Positions 57,677 to 63,927 of a stretch of DNA of 63,927 bases are shown here, one piece after another. A program made the position numbers and the translations under genes. Position 1 is the first letter of the stretch, and each line of letters starts with the position of its first letter. Source of the DNA: an uncultured Dehalococcoidia bacterium (GTDB lineage Bacteria; Chloroflexota; Dehalococcoidia; Tepidiformales; Tepidiformaceae); contig CALLPC010000001.1 in the NCBI GenBank assembly GCA_938015525.1, forward strand, positions 1 to 63,927, given 5' to 3'. A model generated the notes under the pieces. It made no database searches. It saw only the letters and a list, made by a program, of their open reading frames with translations, and was not told the DNA's origin.

Positions 57677-57694
57677 AAGACGAAAATACGTCTT
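57677..57694. repeat. Inverted repeat between htpX and fasciclin gene
   Basis: AAGACG and CGTCTT separated by AAAATA, followed on the plus strand by TTCCTT. It could be an operator for either divergent gene or a small hairpin; the AT content is unusual for the region. Confidence 0.45.
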
Positions 57695-57787
57695 TTCCTT
57701 CGGGGATCTGCCTGGCATGTGATGTTCGTACCCCCTGTACCTGCGGGCCTGGAGTGGCCGCAGGAAGCACACACCCAGGGGGTTCTC

Positions 57788-58327
57788 ATGAAGGTCGTTC
57801 GATGGCGCACTGCGGTGCTGCTCGCCGGGGCGGCACTGGCTTCGCTCGGGATGGTCGCCTGCGGAGGGGACGACGACGAGGCAGAGCCGACACCGATCCC
57901 GACGGCGCCGGCGGGTACAGCGAGCGGGGATATCGTCGAGGTGGCGACGGCCGCCGGGAACTTCACGACGCTGGCGCGCGCCCTCGAAGCTGCCGGCCTG
58001 GTCGAGACGTTGAAGGGCGAAGGCCCGTTCACGGTGTTTGCACCGACGGATGAGGCGTTCGCCGCGCTGCCGGCCGGGACGCTGGATGACCTGCTGGCCG
58101 ACCGCGAACGGCTAACGAGGGTGCTGACCTTTCACGTGGTCGCCGGCCGCGTCACCTCAGAGCAGGTCGCGTCGCTTCCGTCAGCGACGACGGTGGAGGG
58201 CTCGACGCTGCCCATCAAGGTCGAGGACGGCAGCGTGATGGTCGGCGACGCGAGGGTCATCACGGCCGACGTCGAGGCGACGAACGGCGTGATCCATGTC
58301 ATCGACCGGGTGCTGCTTCCGGAGTAG
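57788..58327 (+). CDS. Fasciclin-domain lipoprotein
   Basis: 179 residues. The signal ends in the lipobox MVAC (after LASLG), so the cysteine would be lipidated and the protein anchored on the outer face. A short acidic and Thr/Pro linker (DDDEAEPTPIPTAPAG) leads to one FAS1 domain: FTTLARALEAAGLVETLKGE and FTVFAPTDEAFAALPAGTLD are the H1 box, and GVIHVIDRVLLP the end. FAS1 domains mediate adhesion. ATG 57788 follows GGGGG by 6 nt. A terminator hairpin follows. Confidence 0.9.
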   Translation: MKVVRWRTAVLLAGAALASLGMVACGGDDDEAEPTPIPTAPAGTASGDIVEVATAAGNFTTLARALEAAGLVETLKGEGPFTVFAPTDEAFAALPAGTLDDLLADRERLTRVLTFHVVAGRVTSEQVASLPSATTVEGSTLPIKVEDGSVMVGDARVITADVEATNGVIHVIDRVLLPE

Positions 58328-58355
58328 CAGTTCCGGGGCAAACAGGAAGGCGAGG

Positions 58356-58384
58356 CGGGGGCTGCTGGCGCGGCCCCCGTTTCG
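58356..58384 (+). terminator. Terminator after fasciclin gene
   Basis: CGGGGGC pairs with GCCCCCG around a ten-base loop and is followed by TTTCG. Moderately convincing. Confidence 0.55.
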
Positions 58385-58424
58385 CGTGGCAGCGCCGTTT
58401 CGCTGCGCGCGGAGGCGGCGGCAG

Positions 58425-58994
58425 TCAGCGGGCGAGGCCGTGGAATTCGGGGTTGGGGAGAACGCCGGCGCCGCTCATGAGCCGGTTGGTGAAGTTGAAC
58501 ATGGCGGTGACTTCGACGATGTCCCAGCAGTCTTCGTCGGAGAAGCCGAGGGCGCGGAGTTCGTCGATGTCGTCTTCGGTGACCGTGACCGGGTCGAGGG
58601 TGAGCTTGACGGCGAAATCGAGCATGGCCATCTGTTTTTCGGAGAGGCCAGCCTTCCGGTAGTCGAGGGTGATGCGGTCGCCTTTGACGGGGTCTTTGAG
58701 GATGGCGCGGAGGGCCATGCCGTGGGTGGTGAGGCAGTAGAGGCACTGGTTTTGCATGGAGACGACGACGGCGATCATCTCGCGTTCGGCTTTACCCAGG
58801 CCGGGGGTGGGCTCCATCACCGACTGGTAGTGGGCCCACCACTTGAGCATGCGGTCGCCCCGCCAGGCGAGCGCGCGGAAGACGTTGGGGACGAAGCCCA
58901 TGCGCTCCTCCATCTGGTCGAAGAGGGCGCGGACTTCGTCGGAGAGCCGGTCGCGTTCGAGGACGGGGAACCAGGAGATACGTTCGCTGCTCAT
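58425..58994 (-). CDS. AhpD-like/carboxymuconolactone decarboxylase-fold protein
   Basis: 189 residues. The redox pair CLYC in NQCLYCLTTHG with the nearby histidine is the AhpD-type active site. WFPVLERDRLSDEVRALFDQ and KAGLSEKQMAMLDFAVKLT match peroxidase-related proteins (TIGR01926-like). It may reduce peroxides with a thiol partner. ATG 58994; no clear Shine-Dalgarno. Independent of the AlgH gene 52 nt upstream on the same strand. Confidence 0.82.
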   Translation of the reverse strand: MSSERISWFPVLERDRLSDEVRALFDQMEERMGFVPNVFRALAWRGDRMLKWWAHYQSVMEPTPGLGKAEREMIAVVVSMQNQCLYCLTTHGMALRAILKDPVKGDRITLDYRKAGLSEKQMAMLDFAVKLTLDPVTVTEDDIDELRALGFSDEDCWDIVEVTAMFNFTNRLMSGAGVLPNPEFHGLAR

Positions 58995-59046
58995 GGGCGC
59001 AGGGTGCGCCGGTCGAGGCGATGCGTCAACGGGCGCCGGGGCCGGG

Positions 59047-59598
59047 TCAGTTGACGCGAGGATCGGCAGGGGCCCAGGCGAAAAGCTTGAGTTTGCCGGG
59101 CTGGCGGAGGAGGACACGGCGCCAGAGGGTGGCAGCGTCTCGGTCGAAGGCGTCTGCATCGAGGGCCGGGACGACGAACCAGGCCTCCTCGGCGATTTCG
59201 CGGTCGAGCTGGCCGGCGCCCCAGCCGGCGTAGCCGGCGAAGACGCGGACGGCTTCGAGGTCGGCGCGGTAGTCATCGAGGGGGCGGGAGAGGTCGAGCA
59301 GCGCGGCGCGGCCAACGATGCGATTGGCGGGCTCGACGCCGGGGCGGAACCGGCCGAGGGCGATGGCAGCGGTGGGCTCGACCGGGCCGCCTTTGAAAAC
59401 GACGGGAGGCGGTGCGGCGAGGCTGGCGAACTGGGGCAGGTGGTCGGAGACGGGGGCTCGTTCGAGCGGATGGTTGAGGACGAGGCCCATGGCGCCGTCG
59501 TCGTCGTGCATGCAGACGAGGACGACCGTGCGGAAAAAGTTTGGGTCGACGAGGGAGAGGGAGGCGATGAGGAGCTTCCCGGCGAGGGGTTCGGTCAC
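59047..59598 (-). CDS. YqgE/AlgH family protein
   Basis: 183 residues. GKLLIASLSLVDPNFFRTVV, MGLVLNHPLE, VFKGGPVEP and VFAGYAGWGAGQLDREI are the four conserved blocks of the DUF179/AlgH family, whose biochemical role is unsettled. GTG 59598 start. It lies 39 nt downstream of the CoA-transferase gene. Confidence 0.88.
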   Translation of the reverse strand: MTEPLAGKLLIASLSLVDPNFFRTVVLVCMHDDDGAMGLVLNHPLERAPVSDHLPQFASLAAPPPVVFKGGPVEPTAAIALGRFRPGVEPANRIVGRAALLDLSRPLDDYRADLEAVRVFAGYAGWGAGQLDREIAEEAWFVVPALDADAFDRDAATLWRRVLLRQPGKLKLFAWAPADPRVN

Positions 59599-59637
59599 GG
59601 GAAGGATCTTCGCGCAGGGCGTCGGGAGCGGGAAGTG

Positions 59638-60852
59638 CTAGGCGGGCGCATGGGCGGCGTCGGGGAGGCCGATGATGCCGCGGGCAGCGAGGTCCGCGAG
59701 GTCCTCGTTGGTGAGGCCGAGCTCGGCGGCGAGGACCTCGGCGGTATGCTCGCCGAGGAGGGGCGCGCGCTGGAGTTCGACGTCGGAATCGCTGAGGCGG
59801 ATAGGGGGACCGAGGAGCTGGAATTCGCCGACGGCGGGGTGGTGGATGGTGCGGACCATGTTGCGGGCGCGGAGGTGGCGGTTGGCGAGGAGGTCTTCGG
59901 TATCGAAGACGGCGCTGCAGGGGACACCGGCGGCGGCGAGGTGCTCCATGGCTTCGAACTTCGTGCGCTGGCGGGTCCAGCTGGCGATGTATTCCCAGAG
60001 CTCGTCGCCGTGCGCATGGCGGTCGCGGACGGTGGCGAAGCGGGGGTCCATGCCAAGCTCGGGCATATCGATGGCGGCGATGAGGGCGTCCCACATGCGG
60101 GTCGTGACGACCATGATGTAGACATAGTCGTTTGGGCCGCCGGGTGCGCAGGGGTAGAGGTCCGTGGGGACGACGGTGCGGTTGCCGCGGCGCTGGATGG
60201 GGCTGGAACGCCATTCGCGCTGGGACATCGGCTCGCGCATGAAGGTGGCGACGACTTCCTGCATGGCGATTTCGACGACCTGACCGCGGCCGGTGCGCTG
60301 GCGCTGGATGTAGGCCGCGAGGATGCCGAGAGCGGTGTGGACACCGGAGCCGGTATCGCCGAAGGTAGCCCCGGGGCGCATCGGGGGGCCGTCGGGGTCA
60401 CCGGTGACGCTGAAGGCGCCGCCGGCAGCCTGGGCGACCATATCGAAGCATTTGAAGCCGGCGTAGGGACCGTAGGTGCCGAATCCCTTGATGGTGGCGT
60501 AGATGATGCCGGGGTTGATGGCGGAGAGGACGTCGTAGCCGAGGCCGAGCTTTTCCATGGTGCCGAGGGTGAAGTTCTCGACGACGACGTCGAACCGGGG
60601 GACGAGGCTGAGGAAGAGTTCCCGGCCTGCGGGGGTGTCGAGTGCGATGGCGACGCTCTTTTTGTTGTTGTTGAAGGAGAGGAAGTAGTAGGAGTCGCGG
60701 CCCTTGCCGGCGACGCTGCGGCCGGGGTCACCGATGCCGGGGCGTTCGACCTTGATGACCTCGGCACCGAGCCAGGCGAGGTACTGGGTGCAGGTGGTGC
60801 CGGCTTCGTACTGGGTGAGGTCGAGGACTTTCAGGCCATCGAGCGCTGCCAT
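59638..60852 (-). CDS. CaiB/BaiF family CoA-transferase
   Basis: 404 residues, class III CoA-transferase. The N-terminal GLKVLDLTQYEAGTTCTQYL and LGAEVIKVERPG blocks and the catalytic aspartate in FGDTGSGVHTALG are clear. It moves CoA between carboxylic acids through an aspartyl thioester. GGAGG lies 9 nt before ATG 60852. Donor and acceptor acids cannot be read from the sequence; acyl-CoA genes elsewhere in the window are not adjacent. Confidence 0.88.
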   Translation of the reverse strand: MAALDGLKVLDLTQYEAGTTCTQYLAWLGAEVIKVERPGIGDPGRSVAGKGRDSYYFLSFNNNKKSVAIALDTPAGRELFLSLVPRFDVVVENFTLGTMEKLGLGYDVLSAINPGIIYATIKGFGTYGPYAGFKCFDMVAQAAGGAFSVTGDPDGPPMRPGATFGDTGSGVHTALGILAAYIQRQRTGRGQVVEIAMQEVVATFMREPMSQREWRSSPIQRRGNRTVVPTDLYPCAPGGPNDYVYIMVVTTRMWDALIAAIDMPELGMDPRFATVRDRHAHGDELWEYIASWTRQRTKFEAMEHLAAAGVPCSAVFDTEDLLANRHLRARNMVRTIHHPAVGEFQLLGPPIRLSDSDVELQRAPLLGEHTAEVLAAELGLTNEDLADLAARGIIGLPDAAHAPA

Positions 60853-60917
60853 CGACGGGCCTCCGGGGGCTGGATGGCGGGGAGTTTAGCAGGGGCGCGA
60901 GGCGGCGGGGGAGCGTG

Positions 60918-62984
60918 TCAGCCCGGCGGCTTCCCGGCGTTGCGTTTCTCGCGGAGCCGCTTGATTGCCCGGGCGACGGCTGCACCCAGCATGCCGACTC
61001 CGATGCCGCCGAGCCCGCCGAGGACCATCCAGGGGACGACGGACCCGCCGTCGCCGCTTTCTGCGACCTGGAGCGTCGTGCCGGTGTGCGACGGTGAGGA
61101 CGGAGGCCGGGCTGCCGAGGTCCCGCGGGCGACGGTATCGGTGGCTGCGGCGAAGACGTTGGGCTGGCCGGGCGTCGGCCGGAGCGTCACGGCCCAGTTC
61201 TCGGGAGCGGGCTCGGCGGCAGGGTCGCGAAGTCCAATGGTCTCACCGGTTTCCGGCGCGGGGGGCGGCGGGTCGAAGACGTCGGACCGGGAGCCGAAGG
61301 AGAGTTCGTCGACGATGCGGCCGGCGGGGTCGCGCAGGCGGAGGACGTCGCCGGCATTGCCGAGGCCGTTGCCGATTTCGCCATCGGGGACGCGGATGAC
61401 GGCGACGGAGGGGTCGAAGGCTGCAGCGCGCCCGGCGATGACGATGTAGCCGCCGGGCGGGACCTGGGCGGCGGGGAGAGGGTCGGAGGCGGCCGCGTCG
61501 GCGATGCTCCAGCCGGCGAGGTCGACGGCGTCAGGCCCGGTGTTCACGAGTTCGACCCATTCGTAGGGGGCATCGCGACCTGGCTCGGGCGGGTCGCTCA
61601 TGACCTCTGAGATGCGGAGCGCGGGGCTCCCGGCAGCGGCTGCAGGGGGGATGTCGAGGGGCCTGGCCGGGGCGCCCCCGGCCGAAGGGATGCGGGGGGG
61701 AGTCGGCGAGGCGGCGGCCGGGGACTTCGTCCCGTCAGCCCGGGTCGGGGGTGGCGTGGGGGAGGGCGTTGGGGTAGGGGGCGGCGGCTCGACCGCATCG
61801 AACCAAACATCGTCGAAGCAAGCGGTGGCGGGTCCGGTCGGGCGAAGCATGAGGCGCACGCGAGCGGAACGGGCGTCGGCAGGTGCGCGGGCCGGACCGG
61901 CGACGAGTGGTGCCCAGGCGCCCGTGACTGTTTGCCCATCGGCCTGGTCGGAGCCTGCGCCGCTCCCATCAGCGGAGGCGTACCACGTGATGCGGAGGAA
62001 GGCTTCTCCGCCGCTGACCGCGGCCCAGGCGCGCGCTTCGTACCACCGGCCAGGTTCCACGGGCACGACCTGGTAAAGCCACTTGGTGGAGGAGGTCTCG
62101 GAGTCGAGGCAGCCGGCGTAGCGGCCTTCGTGGGCGTTGGTGGAGGTCCGCAGTTCGCCGCCGACCTTTGCCCAGTAGGCCGGGCGGCCGGACTGGACCA
62201 GTTCGAAGTCGCCGTTGCGGAGGAGTCCGCCGCTGCCAGAGTCGGGCGGGAGGGTGGGGGTGGCGGTGGGCGGCATGGTGGGCGTCCGCGGCGGAGTGGA
62301 GTTCCGCGGTGGAGCCGGGGTCGGCAACGGCGAGGGGGTGCGGGTCGGGGTCGGGGTGCGGGTCGGGGTCGAGGTGCGAGGCGTTGCGGACGGTTCGGCC
62401 GGGGGAGCGGGGGTGTCCTCGGCCGCCGGCGTGGATGTCGGGCTGGCGGTCGGCGTCGGACTGCCGGGAGACTCGACGAGGGAGGCCCCGGAAGGGTGAA
62501 GGATGGTGCCCGGGCTCCCGCGAACTTCGACGATGAAGGCGGCGAGCCGGGTTGCCGGGGGGGCGGAGGGGCTCGCCGTCGTGAGGGTGACCGCCGAGTC
62601 GCCGATGGTGGTGATGGGTGAGACGACGGAAGCCGAGCTGATGGGGCCGGAAGTGTTCCAGAACTCGACCCTGAGCTGGGCCGAGACGGCGGCGGAAGCG
62701 GAGAGGGAGATGCGGGCTTCGTAACGATTGCCGGCCGCGGCGGGAACGTACTGGGAGAAGAAGGCGAAGTTGCTGGTGAGGCGAAGACCTTCCGGTGTTT
62801 CCTCGAGGAGAGAGAGGCCCCAGGCGTCTTCGACGGGCGGGGCGAAGGAGGGATTCTCGAGGAGGTTCTGCGATGCGCGCGCCGACGGCGGGGGGACGGC
62901 GAGGAGCGTGCATGCAAGGGCGACAGCGGCGGCGAGGCCGAGTACGGGGGCGATGCGCCGCCCGGGCTCCGCTCTGCGCTGCAT
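60918..62984 (-). CDS. Secreted lamin-tail-domain protein with C-terminal anchor
   Basis: 688 residues from ATG 62984 (GTG 62990 also possible). A signal peptide ends near residue 38. A first beta-sandwich of carbohydrate-binding type (ENPSFAPPVEDAWG) is followed by a long Pro/Thr-rich spacer (TPTRTPTPTRTPSPLPTP). A second similar sandwich starts RNGDFELVQSGRPAYWAKV. After another Pro-rich spacer comes a lamin-tail domain (ISEVMSDPPEP, YEWVELVNTGPDAVDLAGW). A C-terminal membrane helix (VPWMVLGGLGGIGVGMLG) and basic tail end the protein. It is likely exposed at the surface, possibly binding polysaccharide. Confidence 0.82.
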   Translation of the reverse strand: MQRRAEPGRRIAPVLGLAAAVALACTLLAVPPPSARASQNLLENPSFAPPVEDAWGLSLLEETPEGLRLTSNFAFFSQYVPAAAGNRYEARISLSASAAVSAQLRVEFWNTSGPISSASVVSPITTIGDSAVTLTTASPSAPPATRLAAFIVEVRGSPGTILHPSGASLVESPGSPTPTASPTSTPAAEDTPAPPAEPSATPRTSTPTRTPTPTRTPSPLPTPAPPRNSTPPRTPTMPPTATPTLPPDSGSGGLLRNGDFELVQSGRPAYWAKVGGELRTSTNAHEGRYAGCLDSETSSTKWLYQVVPVEPGRWYEARAWAAVSGGEAFLRITWYASADGSGAGSDQADGQTVTGAWAPLVAGPARAPADARSARVRLMLRPTGPATACFDDVWFDAVEPPPPTPTPSPTPPPTRADGTKSPAAASPTPPRIPSAGGAPARPLDIPPAAAAGSPALRISEVMSDPPEPGRDAPYEWVELVNTGPDAVDLAGWSIADAAASDPLPAAQVPPGGYIVIAGRAAAFDPSVAVIRVPDGEIGNGLGNAGDVLRLRDPAGRIVDELSFGSRSDVFDPPPPAPETGETIGLRDPAAEPAPENWAVTLRPTPGQPNVFAAATDTVARGTSAARPPSSPSHTGTTLQVAESGDGGSVVPWMVLGGLGGIGVGMLGAAVARAIKRLREKRNAGKPPG

Positions 62985-62990
62985 GGCCAC

Positions 62991-63927
62991 GGATTGTTGC
63001 GAGGACAGGGAGGGGCGTAAAGGGAGCGTGGAAGGGGCGTCGAGAAGATTTGCGGCCCGGGTTATTTTATGTCGAACTATGCCCGGAGCTCATCGGGTGT
63101 CGAGCAGGCTGAGGCACCGGGCGGTCGCCCAGGCGCGATAGATACGCCAGCCGAGGCTCTCGGGGTGGGTCGGCCGGATGCGGCCAGGGCGCGCGGCCGG
63201 CGACAGTTACTAAGCGGGCTGTTCGGAGCTAGCGTTGTACAGGACGCCTACAGGCCACTTGGGTTCGGGCCAATGAGCTCGCGAGGTCGGTGCTTCCGTT
63301 GGTTCGATTGCCTGGTGGTGGTCGAGAGTGGAGGGCGTGGCTTCGCGGCTCCAGGGCCTCTCCACATCCGCCACGGACGGATGTGGAGCCGCCACGTGGC
63401 CGCAGCTGATGCGATTGATTCGTACCCGGACCGCTTGAGCGTCTAATGTGCCCGGCTTCATCGCCTCGAGCGGGCGAAAGCGCGCCTGCATTTTCAGGCG
63501 GGGCTGGGCGTCGAGCAGACGCCCGATTCCTCGGGGTCGACATGCCCAATAAATATTGTAGACATGAGAATAACATCTTATTCGATGGCCGTGAGCGGGC
63601 CTACCGCCTGTACCTCGAATGGCGCGAACCGGCCGTCGCATCAGGGTGGCTCCGCCGCGCCGCGACTCTCCTGAAGGGTCGGGCGCTCGTCACGGAGCAT
63701 GCGTGGCTGGCTGTCCGGGAGGCGCACCTCAGGTTGACCCTCGACAATGCTGATGCGACGACTCGTCGCCGTGCGGCAAAGGGTCCGCGAACGACCGTCG
63801 GCTGGGCGCGACCGACCCCGACGCGCCGGAACTCGCATTCGTAAAGAGTTCGGCCGTTGTTGCGGATGCTCGATAGGGCGGCGGCGGGCCCTAACGGGGA
63901 TGGGGTTAGCAACCTCAACGCGGCCGG
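62991..63927. other. 937-nt region without a confident gene
   Basis: No recognisable protein on either strand. Short open frames exist on both strands (for example a plus frame from about 63542 to 63844) but lack homology and ribosome sites. The stretch holds a strong inverted repeat at 63360-63388 and an AT-rich patch around 63540-63592 that stands out from the GC-rich surroundings. Confidence 0.5.
63360..63388. repeat. Perfect 11-bp inverted repeat
   Basis: CTCCACATCCG and CGGATGTGGAG separated by the 7-nt loop CCACGGA. No T-tract follows on either strand, so it is not a standard terminator. An operator, an RNA hairpin or a recombination-site arm are possible. Confidence 0.7.

Noticed and set aside
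61900..62500. Tandem repeat or CRISPR-like array in the lamin-tail gene.
   Set aside because: The repetition comes from Thr/Pro codons (TPTRTP...), irregular in length, inside a coding frame; no spacers.
63290..63325. tRNA T-arm-like GGTTCGATTG.
   Set aside because: Flanking bases do not pair into a T-stem and no acceptor or anticodon stem can be built.
63446..63844. Plus-strand frame of 132 codons near the window end.
   Set aside because: No Shine-Dalgarno or well-placed -10 box, atypical composition across the AT-rich patch, and no recognisable family; reported only as part of the gene-free region.

Overview
The window is a contiguous, very GC-rich, densely packed bacterial chromosome segment with no phage, plasmid, insertion sequence or CRISPR array. 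The gene content fits Chloroflexota, plausibly a Tepidiforma-like or Thermomicrobia-like thermophile. Supporting points are an RpoC with a long coiled-coil insertion, a PimA/PI-synthase-like lipid operon, Thr/Pro-rich tails on envelope proteins, an F420-type PPOX protein and an MbfA-type ferritin. The taxonomic call is inference from gene content; no alignment was run.

Layout. 1-8.8 kb: tRNA-Gly(CCC), L-lactate dehydrogenase, a degenerate GGDEF protein, a GltD-like flavoprotein, a PPOX-fold protein, a DUF389 membrane protein, an MBL-fold hydrolase, tRNA-Arg(UCU), a serine hydrolase and a crotonase. 8.8-15.6 kb: a plus-strand operon with two HtrB-like acyltransferases, a PHP phosphoesterase, a PimA-like mannosyltransferase and a CDP-alcohol phosphatidyltransferase, followed by prfB (with its programmed +1 frameshift) and a membrane-anchored gluzincin. 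15.7-18.2 kb: acyl-CoA dehydrogenase and a class V aminotransferase. 18.2-24.8 kb: a minus-strand surface-polysaccharide operon matching the WbpA/B/E/D route to a diacetamido-uronic acid, with a WbpM/CapD-like protein and an initiating sugar-phosphate transferase. 24.8-28 kb: ispD-ispF and a radical SAM protein.

28-41.3 kb is the information-processing core, all on the minus strand: a lone 5S rRNA, rpsA, clpC, rpoB and rpoC, with recognisable promoters and terminators. 41.3-49 kb mixes MbfA ferritin, a curious protein with sigma region 4 but no region 2, pth, DinB, PHP, ferredoxin and the L25/CTC ribosomal protein. 49-63 kb holds metabolic genes: HIBADH family, SDR plus two MaoC-type dehydratases, GH1 glycosidase, glutathione peroxidase, ROK kinase, HtpX, fasciclin lipoprotein, AhpD-like protein, AlgH, CoA-transferase and a large secreted lamin-tail-domain protein. 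The last 0.9 kb has no confident gene and includes an AT-rich patch and a strong hairpin.

Two themes recur. Genes within operons overlap by ATGA or GTGA, and convergent genes nearly touch, twice sharing the palindrome CTAG as interlocked stop codons. Many first genes lack a Shine-Dalgarno sequence but have a TANNNT -10 hexamer 6-8 nt before the start codon, which points to widespread leaderless transcription. The least explained locus is the 454-residue sigma-region-4 protein at 43011-44375: it carries what looks like a second, decayed copy of region 4 plus a C-terminal module I cannot assign.
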